DNA of 64,000 nt, from the NCBI GenBank assembly GCA_020631355.1, contig JAHDHL010000001.1, positions 235,616 through 299,615 on the forward strand, in the 5' to 3' direction. This DNA is from Saprospiraceae bacterium (GTDB lineage Bacteria; Bacteroidota; Bacteroidia; Chitinophagales; Saprospiraceae). The notes under the pieces were generated by a model that saw only the letters and a list, made by a program, of their open reading frames with translations, ran no database searches and was not told where the DNA came from. The translations under genes and the position numbers were made by a program. This document shows positions 1 to 9,649 of this stretch, piece after piece. The first letter of the stretch is position 1, and the number at the start of each line of letters is the position of its first letter.

Positions 1-1137
1 GGAACGAAAGTCATCCATGCAGGAATCAAGCCCGACCCGCTTTCAGGAGCGGTAATGACTCCTATTTACCAGACATCCACCTATGTCCAGAATGCTCCTG
101 GCGACCACAAGGGATACGAATATGCAAGAGGGGACAACCCTACCAGAAATACACTTCAGGCCAATCTGGCTGCTTTGGAAAATGGCAAGCATGCCATTTG
201 TTACAGTAGTGGATTAGCAGCAATGGATGCTGTCATCCGAATGCTGAACCCCGGAGATGAGGTATTAAGTACGAATGACCTGTACGGTGGTTCATATAGA
301 CAGCTCGTAAGGGTACACGGTAGGTTTGGCATCAAATCCACCTATGTGGATATGAGCAAACCTAGTTCCATTAAGAAGCACATCAAGAAAAGAACCAAGT
401 TGATTTGGGTTGAAACACCAACCAACCCGATGCTGAACATCGTAGACATCAAGGCGATTTGCAAAATCGCTAAGGAAAAGGGTGTTTTGGTCTGTGTGGA
501 TAACACATTTGCCTCTCCTTTCCTACAGAACCCATTGGATTTGGGTGCCGATATCGTTCTGCATTCCTGTACCAAATATCTTGGCGGCCACTCTGACGTT
601 GTTATGGGAGCAGTGGTTTGTAATGATGAAAAACTTAAGGACCACTTCAAGTTCGTCCAGAATGCCGTAGGTGCTGTTCCTGGGCCACAGGATTGCTTCC
701 TTATGCTTCGAGGAATAAAAACATTACACATCAGGGTACAAAGAGCCTGTGAGAATGCAGCTAAGATTGCGGACTTCCTTAAGGGACACCCAAAAGTCAA
801 TAGGGTTAATTACCCCGGATACAAGGACCATCCTAATCATAAGGTGGCCAAGAAACAAATGAAAATGTTTGGAGCCATGGTATCTTTCGATTTGAAAGGC
901 GATGATTTCAAACAAGCCAAGAAAGTACTAAGCAACACACATTATTTCCTTCTTGCAGAATCATTAGGTGGTGTTGAATCACTTATAGGTCACCCTGCAT
1001 CCATGACGCACGCTTCCATTCCAAAAGAAGAAAGGATGAAAGTCGGATTGACTGACTCCCTGATTCGTTTGAGTGTCGGAATCGAGGATGTTGATGACCT
1101 GATGAAAGATTTGAAATCCGCATTGAATAAGATCTAG
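1..1137 (+). CDS. Cystathionine gamma-synthase/beta-lyase family PLP enzyme, 5' partial
   Basis: The reading frame is open from base 1, so the true start lies just outside the window. Family members usually begin only a few residues before the GTKVIHAG segment seen at the edge, so very little is probably missing. This is a PLP-dependent trans-sulfuration enzyme of the Cys/Met metabolism family, cytoplasmic, which forms or cleaves cystathionine between cysteine, homocysteine and homoserine esters. The PLP-lysine motif HSCTKYLGGHSD is present, as are the upstream YSSGLAAM segment and the VDNTFASP segment with the cofactor-binding Asp. The C-terminal domain has SLGGVESL and the substrate-binding region SVGIED. 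Sequence alone does not separate gamma-synthase from beta- or gamma-lyase. The gene ends 38 bp before a strong terminator. Its likely role with thrA and metH in the same window is methionine/cysteine supply. Confidence 0.9.
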   Translation, partial: GTKVIHAGIKPDPLSGAVMTPIYQTSTYVQNAPGDHKGYEYARGDNPTRNTLQANLAALENGKHAICYSSGLAAMDAVIRMLNPGDEVLSTNDLYGGSYRQLVRVHGRFGIKSTYVDMSKPSSIKKHIKKRTKLIWVETPTNPMLNIVDIKAICKIAKEKGVLVCVDNTFASPFLQNPLDLGADIVLHSCTKYLGGHSDVVMGAVVCNDEKLKDHFKFVQNAVGAVPGPQDCFLMLRGIKTLHIRVQRACENAAKIADFLKGHPKVNRVNYPGYKDHPNHKVAKKQMKMFGAMVSFDLKGDDFKQAKKVLSNTHYFLLAESLGGVESLIGHPASMTHASIPKEERMKVGLTDSLIRLSVGIEDVDDLMKDLKSALNKI

Positions 1138-1175
1138 TCACCGAGAGTTTATTCCGGATTTTCCTATTCGTTTGA

Positions 1176-1215
1176 AAAGGCAATTGAAAATGACTAATTT
1201 CAATTGCCTTTTTTT
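1176..1215 (+). terminator. Rho-independent terminator after the cystathionine enzyme
   Basis: A perfect 14-bp stem (1176-1189 with 1198-1211) closes an 8-nt loop and runs directly into a T tract at 1209-1215. It lies 38 bp past the stop codon and just before the next start at 1232. Confidence 0.9.
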
Positions 1216-1231
1216 AAGTTAAGACTCCTAC

Positions 1232-2593
1232 ATGTTCGGCCTAATGAAAAAACGCTGCGGCGATAGTTGCGGCACAAGCGAAAAGGAACAATATCGACTG
1301 CATTATTGCGGTACCTGTAAATCAATCGGTAGTATTTATGGGCAAAAGTCCAGAATGCTACTCAATTTCGATGTCGTATTCCTTTCAGAATTGCTCAGTC
1401 AATTATCCAAGGAAGATACCAATACTTGGCAGGAGGGTTATTTGAATCACAATTGTTTTGCTCCGATTGAGAAGGATAAAATCCCTACCGCCTTAAAATA
1501 TACCTCAGCAGTCAATGTTTTCCTCAGTGCACTCAAAACACAAGACCACATCCATGACCAACCATCCTTATTCTGGAACGGATTCAATCGGTTATTTCAT
1601 TCTGATTTTGAAAAGGCCCAGAACGAACTGCTAAAATTCGGAGTGGATATCCCTCTCATCAAGCAATTATTCCATTCTCAATTCCATATTGAAAAAAGAC
1701 AATATGAACTCCCATCATATGCTGAGCCAACAGCAAAAATAACAGCTGCCATCTTTGGAAGCGGAGGCTACGTCATCTGTAAAGCAACAGAACAGCTCAA
1801 CATCATCGGATATCACTTCGGAATAATTGCCTATCTCGTTGACGCCTTGGATGACTTTGAAAAAGATTATAAAAAGAAACGATTCAATGCCATTCGAAGT
1901 GCATATCAAATTGATAATTCGGAAATCCCTTTAGAAATAAGGGAAAAAATAATCCAACTAATCGAGGATTCCTGTGATGTAATCATTCAAACCATACGAC
2001 GACTTCCTCTCAGTGATTCGCAAAAGCAGACATTCACAAGCCGGCTTCATCTGAATGTGGCCATATTCACTCAATTAGAAAATTCGCTCCCCAAAACTGA
2101 TACTTTGGGTTATTCATGGAAAGATAGCAGCGAGAAAGCCGGGGCGATTGTACGCAACATACCCAATCCCATTAAACGACAGATACAATACGCTGCAATA
2201 ACGTTAGCCGTATATGTCCATCCTGACACTTGGGAACAACTCCGACAATTGGATATTAACCAAATAGAATCCACAACAATAGGAGCCAGCCTGATATCAG
2301 CCCTGGCATGTTATGCAGGAAAAAAGAGGCAGAAAATCAAAAGGAAACTAAGGAAATGGTCAAGATGGAATCGCTGTGTAGAATGTAATTGTTGTGATAA
2401 TATTTGTAATTCATGCCAATGCTGCAATTATGTGGAGGATTGTTTTTCAGGTACAGCATGTGGTGATTGTTGCAATATCTGTCAAGATACGACTGACAAA
2501 TGCTGTACGGATGTAACGAAACTGGTTCTTTGGATTCTATTAGGTATAATCATCATAATGATACTGGGAATAATTATTATTGCAATTAGTTAG
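1232..2593 (+). CDS. DUF5685-like protein with cysteine-rich tail and C-terminal membrane anchor
   Basis: 453 residues. The N-terminus (MFGLMKKRC, then YRLHYCGTCKSIG) matches the opening of DUF5685 family proteins, whose function is unknown. The central part is mostly helical and carries an aspartate-rich motif, D204-ALDD-FEKD, followed by KKKRFNA. This is reminiscent of the Asp-rich Mg-binding motif of all-alpha prenyl synthases, but that resemblance is my inference. Residues 382-425 hold 15 cysteines in 44 residues, many as CC or CxxC. They are followed by one hydrophobic segment (about 430-453) that ends the protein. No signal peptide is visible, so the body and Cys-rich part may be cytoplasmic with a tail anchor, or the tail may place them differently. 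The gene stands alone between a terminator and a 112-bp gap. The family assignment is fairly safe; any enzymatic role is not established. Confidence 0.8.
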   Translation: MFGLMKKRCGDSCGTSEKEQYRLHYCGTCKSIGSIYGQKSRMLLNFDVVFLSELLSQLSKEDTNTWQEGYLNHNCFAPIEKDKIPTALKYTSAVNVFLSALKTQDHIHDQPSLFWNGFNRLFHSDFEKAQNELLKFGVDIPLIKQLFHSQFHIEKRQYELPSYAEPTAKITAAIFGSGGYVICKATEQLNIIGYHFGIIAYLVDALDDFEKDYKKKRFNAIRSAYQIDNSEIPLEIREKIIQLIEDSCDVIIQTIRRLPLSDSQKQTFTSRLHLNVAIFTQLENSLPKTDTLGYSWKDSSEKAGAIVRNIPNPIKRQIQYAAITLAVYVHPDTWEQLRQLDINQIESTTIGASLISALACYAGKKRQKIKRKLRKWSRWNRCVECNCCDNICNSCQCCNYVEDCFSGTACGDCCNICQDTTDKCCTDVTKLVLWILLGIIIIMILGIIIIAIS

Positions 2594-2705
2594 CGGATTA
2601 CACATTTCCATACAACAATAAGAAGTTTCTTTTGTCATTATGATATGGACAAAGTATAACCCAATATTTTAGCTCCTAACAACCATAATAATAAATGAGA
2701 GAATT

Positions 2706-3503
2706 ATGAGTTTTTTCAACTATAGGAAAGGTATGTTCCTAGTTGCCATTTCATCCACTCTACTCGTCAGTTTATGCAATCCATCCGAAATCATTGATTC
2801 TACTGAAAGAATCAATATTGAGGATTATTATTTTCCTATTGATGAGTTAAAGAATGGACGGGTATACGAATACAGAACCATAGACCTGGATAATAACGAC
2901 ACTCTTTTTGGTAGATTTACTTATTCCGTTACAGTTGAAACTGATTCCGGTAAGTACCTCATCAACAACAATTACGACCAAACGTTTTTCAACGACCAAT
3001 TGGTCGTGAACGAGGTGGTTAGTAATGGTATCTTGGTCAAGCAATACAAACTCATGGCCGTAGCACCGGGAGAAGAAACCCAAATCATCGAGAATGCTGA
3101 AATCGTAAAGGGAAATGCATTTCCTTTTGATGTACCATTGGATGGCGGCGGTGTTACTCCTATGGAAATGAAATTCGCCGACCCCAACGACCCTTTAGAA
3201 AAAATCACCTTTATCAGAGAACGGAAATACCTTGGTGATACGACTTATACATTCCATGGCAAGGATGTTCCTGCTGTTATTTTTGCTGCTAATGAAATCA
3301 GACAGTTCAGACATATTGACGATGGGGATTTCGATAATACTACCTATGCCACGGAAATCTACGCTAAAGGTATCGGATTGATATCCAGGAAATATAATAT
3401 TGGAGATGTTCAACTCGAATCTTTCCTCTATGATACTTTCAGTATGGATAAGTTCGAAATGATTGCTGAGAAATACTGGAATAAAGAGTCAGAAATTCAA
3501 TAA
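2706..3503 (+). CDS. Exported protein of unknown function, possibly a lipoprotein
   Basis: 265 residues. The first 25 residues form a signal sequence with a basic start (NYRKG), a hydrophobic stretch and a cysteine (LLVSLC). The Leu just before the Cys is unusual for a lipobox, so lipid attachment is uncertain. The rest is rich in beta-strand patterns (RVYEYRTIDLDNNDTLFG, then a late EIYAKGIGLISRKY segment). The late segment resembles the C-terminal part of DUF3108-type periplasmic proteins, but I cannot assign a family. The gene ends 12 bp before uvrB and is probably cotranscribed with it. That arrangement does not by itself imply a repair role. Confidence 0.75.
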   Translation: MSFFNYRKGMFLVAISSTLLVSLCNPSEIIDSTERINIEDYYFPIDELKNGRVYEYRTIDLDNNDTLFGRFTYSVTVETDSGKYLINNNYDQTFFNDQLVVNEVVSNGILVKQYKLMAVAPGEETQIIENAEIVKGNAFPFDVPLDGGGVTPMEMKFADPNDPLEKITFIRERKYLGDTTYTFHGKDVPAVIFAANEIRQFRHIDDGDFDNTTYATEIYAKGIGLISRKYNIGDVQLESFLYDTFSMDKFEMIAEKYWNKESEIQ

Positions 3504-3515
3504 AAGAAAAACCAC

Positions 3516-5540
3516 ATGTCATTTGAATTGATTGCCCCTTTCACACCAACAGGGGATCAACCACAGGCCATTAGGGAATTGACCAATGGCATCATCTATG
3601 GAGAAAAACACCAATGCCTATTGGGTGTCACGGGTTCGGGCAAAACATTCACTATGGCCAATGTCATCAAGGAACTGAACAGGCCTACTCTTATCCTGAC
3701 CCACAACAAAACCCTAACGGCCCAACTATATGGTGAATTCAGTCAATTCTTTCCTAATAATGCTGTGGAATACTTCGTATCCTACTATGACTATTACCAA
3801 CCCGAGGCATACATTTCCGCTTCGGATACTTACATTGAGAAAGACTTATTAATCAATGAGGAAGTAGATAAATTGCGACTAAGGGCTACATCCTCCATCC
3901 TGTCAGGCCGTAGGGATATCATTGTTGTAGCTTCGGTTTCCTGTATTTATGGCATGGGGAATCCGGAAGATTATAAATCGGGAATCGTCAGATTATTCAA
4001 AGGCAAACAAATGTCCCGAAACCACCTATTGTACCAATTGGTGGATATTTTGTACGCTCGGTCGGAAGACCTTTCCCGTGGAACATTCAGGGTCAAGGGA
4101 GATACTGTTGACATACACTTACCCTATGTTGATTATGGTTATAGAATTACGTTCTGGGGTGATGAGATAGAGGAAATCGAACAGATTGAGCTAGCATCAG
4201 GAAAACGCATCACTTCATTGGAACATGCAGCCATCTTCCCTGCAAACCTATACATTGCCCCCAAGGACAAAATGAAACAAATCATTCGGTCCATTGAGGA
4301 TGAATTGCATAAACAAGAAAAGTATTTCATGCGTGAGGCGAAGATTGACGAAGCTAAACGCATCAAGGAACGTGTAACATTCGACCTCGAAATGCTTCGT
4401 GAATTGGGTTACTGTTCAGGGGTAGAGAATTATTCTCGGTTCTTTGATGGCAGAACGCCCGGTTCTAGGCCATTCTGCCTATTGGATTACTTCCCTGACG
4501 ACTATGTGATGTTTGTGGATGAAAGTCATGTGACACTCCCACAGGTCAGGGGTATGTGGGGTGGAGATAGAGCCAGAAAAATGAGTTTGGTCAATTTTGG
4601 TTTCAGACTTCCGTCCGCACTCGATAATCGACCATTGAGTTTTGAGGAATTCGAAAAACTAACCAACCAAATCATTTATGTCAGTGCGACTCCTGCTGAT
4701 TATGAGTTGGAAAAAACAGAGGGAGTCGTCGTCGAACAGGTCGTGAGGCCCACAGGACTATTGGATCCTCCAATTGATGTACGTCCTAGCATCAATCAGA
4801 TTGATGACTTATTGGAAGAAATCGACCAGAGAATCCAGAAAGAAGAACGAGTCCTAGTCACCACACTAACCAAGCGGATGTCAGAGGAATTAGCACGATA
4901 CATGTCCGACCTCAATATCAAATGCAAATACATCCATTCCGAAGTGGACACCATGGAAAGGGTAGAAATACTAAGGGATTTGAGATTAGGCGAATTCGAT
5001 GTACTAATCGGGGTAAATCTACTCAGAGAGGGACTCGATCTCCCTGAGGTTTCCTTGGTTGCCATTTTGGATGCTGACAAAGAAGGGTTTCTTAGAAATG
5101 AGAAATCGCTGACACAGACGGCAGGACGTGCCGCTCGTAATGCCAATGGACTCGTCATCATGTATGCGGATAAGATCACGAAATCCATGCAACGCACCAT
5201 AGATGAAACCAACAGGCGACGAGCCAAACAGATGGCCTACAATGAGGAGCACAACATCACACCTCGAACCGTAAGAAAATCCAAGGACGAAATCAGAAAA
5301 CAGGAATCCATCCTATCCATCAGGGGAGACCAGGAAATGTTTTACGTTGAACCTGAAGAAGCAAGTATCGCCGCAGATCCCATAGTGGATTATGCCAACA
5401 GGGAACAATTGGAAAAAATGATTCTGGAAACAGAGAAGAAAATGAAAGCAGCCGCAAAGGACCTTGATTTCATTTCAGCCGCTCAATTCAGGGATGAAAT
5501 GAATGCGCTAAGAAAAAAATTGAAAGAGAAGTTTCAGTAG
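3516..5540 (+). CDS. uvrB: Excinuclease ABC subunit UvrB
   Basis: 674 residues, the usual length for UvrB, the DNA damage-verifying helicase-like subunit of nucleotide excision repair that receives damage from UvrA and recruits UvrC. Walker A is G37-VTGSGKT. The beta-hairpin that inserts between the strands is YYDYYQPEAYI. The DExx box is DESH. The helicase C-terminal motifs include NLLREGLDLPEVSLVAILD and TAGRAARN. A C-terminal UVR motif (the last 45 or so residues, REQLEKMI...LRKKLKE) for UvrC contact is intact. The ATG lies 12 bp after the upstream exported-protein gene. No defect is seen. Confidence 0.99.
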   Translation: MSFELIAPFTPTGDQPQAIRELTNGIIYGEKHQCLLGVTGSGKTFTMANVIKELNRPTLILTHNKTLTAQLYGEFSQFFPNNAVEYFVSYYDYYQPEAYISASDTYIEKDLLINEEVDKLRLRATSSILSGRRDIIVVASVSCIYGMGNPEDYKSGIVRLFKGKQMSRNHLLYQLVDILYARSEDLSRGTFRVKGDTVDIHLPYVDYGYRITFWGDEIEEIEQIELASGKRITSLEHAAIFPANLYIAPKDKMKQIIRSIEDELHKQEKYFMREAKIDEAKRIKERVTFDLEMLRELGYCSGVENYSRFFDGRTPGSRPFCLLDYFPDDYVMFVDESHVTLPQVRGMWGGDRARKMSLVNFGFRLPSALDNRPLSFEEFEKLTNQIIYVSATPADYELEKTEGVVVEQVVRPTGLLDPPIDVRPSINQIDDLLEEIDQRIQKEERVLVTTLTKRMSEELARYMSDLNIKCKYIHSEVDTMERVEILRDLRLGEFDVLIGVNLLREGLDLPEVSLVAILDADKEGFLRNEKSLTQTAGRAARNANGLVIMYADKITKSMQRTIDETNRRRAKQMAYNEEHNITPRTVRKSKDEIRKQESILSIRGDQEMFYVEPEEASIAADPIVDYANREQLEKMILETEKKMKAAAKDLDFISAAQFRDEMNALRKKLKEKFQ

Positions 5541-5623
5541 AAGACGATCATATATTCAGCTATTTCCTACTTTTGTAATGCCTCAGAATACAGCTATCCT
5601 ATTGATGGCATTAAGTGCGTCTC

Positions 5624-7012
5624 ATGCTAGAATGGTTTTCACAAATCGGGGATTTATTGGATTACGGTTGGGATATTGGTGAATGGTATCTAACCCGAAG
5701 GATGATTCTATTTTCCGGACTCATCATCTTGGGTGGATTTATCCTCAGAAGATTCATTGTCGGGAACTTATTATCCTTTATCCGAAACAAAGGAACCATT
5801 GAAGAAAGGGACAAATCCAAGCTACAACGCATCATCAACATCATCGTTTTTGCTGCTACATTTATCGGTGTATTAAAGGTATTGGGGCTGGATTATACCA
5901 TTCATGAATTCTACTTCACACAAACAGATACCGACCAGAATGAGATAGAAAGAATTATCCCATTGCGCATTACTTCTTTCTTTCTCCCCATCATCATATT
6001 CAAACTGGCCCAACTCATAGACCTCATCTTTGGTAATATTCTACTTGACAGGTATTATAATTCACAATTAGGTTCAGAAACACAAGGTAACAACGAAGCT
6101 AAGTCCAAGGCCAATAAAACCATCCAATACCTGGTTTATGCCATTGCTATCGTCACAACCCTGAAATACCTCAAACTGGACGTCGGATTGGACCCTCTGA
6201 AGGATGGCGGTCATTTTACTTTGACCAATACCCTGGAAGCCATTACCACCCTCCTTATTGCATGGCTCATCATTTGGGTCATGACCAATATCATACTACA
6301 ATCCTACTATAAACGTAAGAATGTAGATGTAGGAAATCAATATGCATTCAATCAGTTATTAAAATATGTCGTTTACGTCATCGCAATGCTGATTGCACTC
6401 CAAAACAATCTCCATTTCAACCTCAATATCCTATTGGGTGGTGCCGCTGCATTATTGGTCGGTATCGGTCTGGGATTACAGCAAACTTTCAACGACCTCA
6501 TTTCCGGTATCATTCTTCTTTTCGAAAGAACTATCGAAGTGGGGGATGTCGTGGAAGTCGGCGGATTAGTTGGTACCGTTACGAGGATTGGTATCCGAAC
6601 ATCTGTGGTATTGATTCGGGACAATACTTCTGTGGTAGTACCGAATTCGAAATTCATTACGGATAACGTCGTTAATTGGTCCCACAACGATGAAAAGAAA
6701 GTCCGATTCCAAATAGCTGTGGGTGTTGCATATGGAAGTGATACGGAATTGGTCAAAAAAACCCTCCTAAAAGTCGCAGATGAAAATCCCGATGTATTAC
6801 AACGGCCTGCATCATTTGTCCGTTTTGTGGACTTCGCAGATTCATCACTCAACTTCGAACTTCATTTCTGGTCTAGGAATTTCATCAGAATAGAAGATGT
6901 AAAAAGTGACCTTAGATTCCAAATAGATGCCGATTTCAGAAAGAATGGTATTGAAATACCATTCCCTCAGCGAGTTGTTTGGTCTGCAGGTCATACAAAT
7001 GATGCAGATTAA
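5624..7012 (+). CDS. MscS-family mechanosensitive ion channel
   Basis: 462 residues from the ATG at 5624; an in-frame GTG nine bases earlier (5615) is an alternative. This inner-membrane channel releases osmolytes on hypo-osmotic shock or sets membrane tension responses. Several hydrophobic segments occur in the N-terminal half. They are followed by the pore-lining helix (GGAAALLVGIGLGLQQT), the FNDLISGIILLFER linker and the beta domain (VEVGGLVGTVTRIGIRTSV, then VVVPNSKFI), all typical of MscS. The C-terminal cytosolic vestibule ends in PFPQRVVW. The extra N-terminal membrane segments make it larger than E. coli MscS, like the MscM/YnaI type. It sits 83 bp after uvrB. Confidence 0.93.
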   Translation: MLEWFSQIGDLLDYGWDIGEWYLTRRMILFSGLIILGGFILRRFIVGNLLSFIRNKGTIEERDKSKLQRIINIIVFAATFIGVLKVLGLDYTIHEFYFTQTDTDQNEIERIIPLRITSFFLPIIIFKLAQLIDLIFGNILLDRYYNSQLGSETQGNNEAKSKANKTIQYLVYAIAIVTTLKYLKLDVGLDPLKDGGHFTLTNTLEAITTLLIAWLIIWVMTNIILQSYYKRKNVDVGNQYAFNQLLKYVVYVIAMLIALQNNLHFNLNILLGGAAALLVGIGLGLQQTFNDLISGIILLFERTIEVGDVVEVGGLVGTVTRIGIRTSVVLIRDNTSVVVPNSKFITDNVVNWSHNDEKKVRFQIAVGVAYGSDTELVKKTLLKVADENPDVLQRPASFVRFVDFADSSLNFELHFWSRNFIRIEDVKSDLRFQIDADFRKNGIEIPFPQRVVWSAGHTNDAD

Positions 7013-7032
7013 TATTTTTGACACTATTTTTG
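7013..7032 (+). promoter_or_regulatory. Candidate Bacteroidota promoter -7 boxes upstream of thrA
   Basis: Two copies of TATTTTTG (7013-7020 and 7025-7032) match the Bacteroidota -7 consensus TAnnTTTG. Either would give a leader of roughly 110 bases before thrA. I see no convincing -33 TTG at the usual spacing, so support is only the -7 match and its position. Confidence 0.3.
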
Positions 7033-7054
7033 TTAGTAAATACACATTAAGCAA

Positions 7055-7080
7055 AATCATCATTTAACTCAGTGATGATT
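7055..7080 (+). other. Hairpin in the thrA leader
   Basis: AATCATCA (7055-7062) pairs with TGATGATT (7073-7080) over a 10-nt loop. The right arm overlaps a short frame starting at 7075 with three Ile and five Ser codons that ends at 7122. No T-tract terminator follows, so attenuation is only a possibility. Confidence 0.35.
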
Positions 7081-7152
7081 CCGCAACCAATCCTAGCCAA
7101 TTCATCCATTTCATCTTCTTAATACTTGATATTTTCAATTACGAACTAACTT

Positions 7153-9618
7153 ATGAAGATTCTTAAATTCGGAGGCTCATCCGTAGCAAAGCCTGAACGT
7201 ATATTACAAATCATAGATATCCTCAAATCATACTATTCCAGAGGTGAGAAATTTTGTGTTGTTTTCTCCGCATTCGGAGGTGTGACCGATTCCCTTATCA
7301 ATATGTGCAAACTGGCAGAAAAAGGAGACGAATCCTTTGTCAGTGAGCTCGAATCATTCAAGGAAAGACATGTCAATGCCGCTACTGAATTGATTGATGT
7401 GGCCAGTTTGACTAAAGTTTTGGAAGACCTAGCTGAGAACCATCAGAACCTCCGAGACTTACTCCAAGGCATTTACCTACTAGGAGAAGCATCACCAAGA
7501 ACCTTAGATCATGTCCTATCCTTTGGAGAAAGAAATTCCGCCTATATCATTTCCCATACCATGAAAAGGCATGGTATCAACGCATCTTATCTTGATGCAA
7601 GAAAAGTCATTCGTACCAATAGTGCTTTCAATGCTGCAAAGGTCGATTTTGATGTGACCAATAAGAATATACAACAGCATCTCAACCAACATCCGGAAGT
7701 CCAAGTCATAACGGGATTCATCGGAAGCAATGAACAAGGAAATACGACAACGCTCGGACGAGGTGGTTCTGATTACACTTGTTCGATTTTCGCGGCAGCT
7801 AGCCAAGCAGATTCCATAGAAATATGGACTGATGTGGATGGTGTCATGACAGCAGACCCACGAAAGGTTTCCAAGGCATTCACCATTCCTACGATGACTT
7901 ATGCCGAAGCTATGGAAATGTCTCATTTTGGAGCGAAGGTTATTTACCCTCCTACACTCCAACCTGCCTTAAGGGCTAATATTCCATTGTATATAAAAAA
8001 TACATTCAATCCTGAATTCATCGGAACACTCGTATCTGACAAAAAGGATGACGGTAAGGTTCCTGTAAAAGGTGTCACTTCCATTGGGAATATATCACTA
8101 CTCACCCTACATGGTGGAGGGATGGTCGGTGTTCCGGGTATCTCAGCCAGATTATTCGGAGCATTGGGTAGGGCCAAGGTCAATATCATCCTCATCACAC
8201 AAGGCTCATCCGAACATTCCATTTCCTTTGCCATTAATCCGAATCAAACAAAGACGGCTGTGGATGCCATTCACAGTGAATTCGAATTCGAAAAGCAAGC
8301 ACAACTCATACATCCTGTTAAGGTAGAAGACGACCTTTGTGTTGTAGCAGCTGTAGGCGAAAATATGAGATATCGCCCCGGAATGGCTGGCAGATTGTTC
8401 AATTCACTTGGTAAAAATGGTGTGAATATCGTAGCCATAGCCCAGGGATCATCCGAATTGAATATTTCCACGGTCATCAAAAAAACGGATGAGAACAAGG
8501 CACTGAATGCCATGCACGAAGCATTCTTCCTTTCAGAAACCAAAACGCTACACGTTTTCATGGTAGGAGTAGGACTCATTGGAGGCACACTCATCGAACA
8601 GATTCGTTCACAATCCCAGAAACTCAAGAAAGAACAGGCCCTCGAAATCAAGATTATCGGATTATCAAACAGTAGAAAAATGCTTTTTGATGCCAATGGT
8701 ATTGATCTTGAAAATTGGCAGGACCATCTCGAAAACAAAAGCGAACCACTGGAATCGCTTTCGCATTATATCCAAAGAATGACATCCCTCAACTTACAGA
8801 ATAGCATCTTCTTGGATAATACTGCCAGCAATGATGTAGCTTCTCATTATGAGCGGATTCTCAATGAAAGCATATCCATTTCAACACCCAACAAGATTGC
8901 TGTTTCATCCAGTTACATCCAATATCAGAGGCTTAAGAATATCGCCAAACTGAGGAATGTACATTTCATGTATGAAACCAATGTAGGAGCAGGATTACCT
9001 GTTATTTCAACATTGAATGACCTTATGAATAGTGGGGATAGCATCATCAGGATAGAAGGTGTACTTTCTGGTTCCTTGTCATTCATATTCAATAATTTCA
9101 AGGAGGGCTCCTCTTTTGCGGATATTGTCAATCAAGCCAAGGAAGCCGGTTATACCGAACCTGACCCTAGAACAGATTTGAGTGGTGCCGATGTAAGGAG
9201 AAAAATTCTGATTCTTGCAAGGGAATCCGGATACGCTCTGGAAAGTAATGATATCATCATCGACCCAATACTGCCCGAAGCCTGTATGAATGCACCAACT
9301 GTGGATGCCTTTTTCGAAGAATTGGTCAAAGCGAATGATTATTTCGAATCCAAACTCAAGGAAGCATCCAGTAAGCATCAGAAATTGAGAGTCATCGCTT
9401 CCCTTGAAAATGGCGAAGCTCGCATTGCCATGCAAGCAGTTGATTCGAGTCATCCATTCTATTCATTGGACGGTAGTGACAACATGATTGTTTTCACCAC
9501 TGAACGATACAAGGAACGTCCCTTGGTCGTCAGGGGCCCCGGAGCTGGTGCAGCTGTAACAGCAGCCGGTGTCTTTGCAGAAATCATTACCATAGGTAAT
9601 CGATTGGTCAGTGAATAA
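7153..9618 (+). CDS. thrA: Bifunctional aspartokinase I/homoserine dehydrogenase I
   Basis: 821 residues, almost the same length as E. coli ThrA. It catalyses the first (aspartate to aspartyl-phosphate) and third (aspartate semialdehyde to homoserine) steps of the aspartate pathway that leads to Thr, Met and Ile. The N-terminal kinase begins with KFGGSSV at residues 4-10 and has GRGGSDYT. Two ACT regulatory segments follow (around residues 310-460: GVPGISARLFGAL and RPGMAGRLFNSL). The dehydrogenase NAD-binding motif is GVGLIGG. The catalytic region has TNVGAGLPVI, GVLSGSLSFIFN and the Lys/Glu-containing EAGYTEPDPRTDLSGADVRRK region. Threonine feedback via the ACT domains is expected from the family. 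thrB and thrC do not follow here, unlike the enterobacterial operon. Confidence 0.98.
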   Translation: MKILKFGGSSVAKPERILQIIDILKSYYSRGEKFCVVFSAFGGVTDSLINMCKLAEKGDESFVSELESFKERHVNAATELIDVASLTKVLEDLAENHQNLRDLLQGIYLLGEASPRTLDHVLSFGERNSAYIISHTMKRHGINASYLDARKVIRTNSAFNAAKVDFDVTNKNIQQHLNQHPEVQVITGFIGSNEQGNTTTLGRGGSDYTCSIFAAASQADSIEIWTDVDGVMTADPRKVSKAFTIPTMTYAEAMEMSHFGAKVIYPPTLQPALRANIPLYIKNTFNPEFIGTLVSDKKDDGKVPVKGVTSIGNISLLTLHGGGMVGVPGISARLFGALGRAKVNIILITQGSSEHSISFAINPNQTKTAVDAIHSEFEFEKQAQLIHPVKVEDDLCVVAAVGENMRYRPGMAGRLFNSLGKNGVNIVAIAQGSSELNISTVIKKTDENKALNAMHEAFFLSETKTLHVFMVGVGLIGGTLIEQIRSQSQKLKKEQALEIKIIGLSNSRKMLFDANGIDLENWQDHLENKSEPLESLSHYIQRMTSLNLQNSIFLDNTASNDVASHYERILNESISISTPNKIAVSSSYIQYQRLKNIAKLRNVHFMYETNVGAGLPVISTLNDLMNSGDSIIRIEGVLSGSLSFIFNNFKEGSSFADIVNQAKEAGYTEPDPRTDLSGADVRRKILILARESGYALESNDIIIDPILPEACMNAPTVDAFFEELVKANDYFESKLKEASSKHQKLRVIASLENGEARIAMQAVDSSHPFYSLDGSDNMIVFTTERYKERPLVVRGPGAGAAVTAAGVFAEIITIGNRLVSE

Positions 9619-9649
9619 AGAATTGATATATTGGAACAAATTCCCAATT

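Noticed and set aside
482-670. Short frames inside or opposite known genes, such as this one and the - strand frame at 342-800
   Set aside because: They overlap a well supported gene in other frames and have no family-like sequence.
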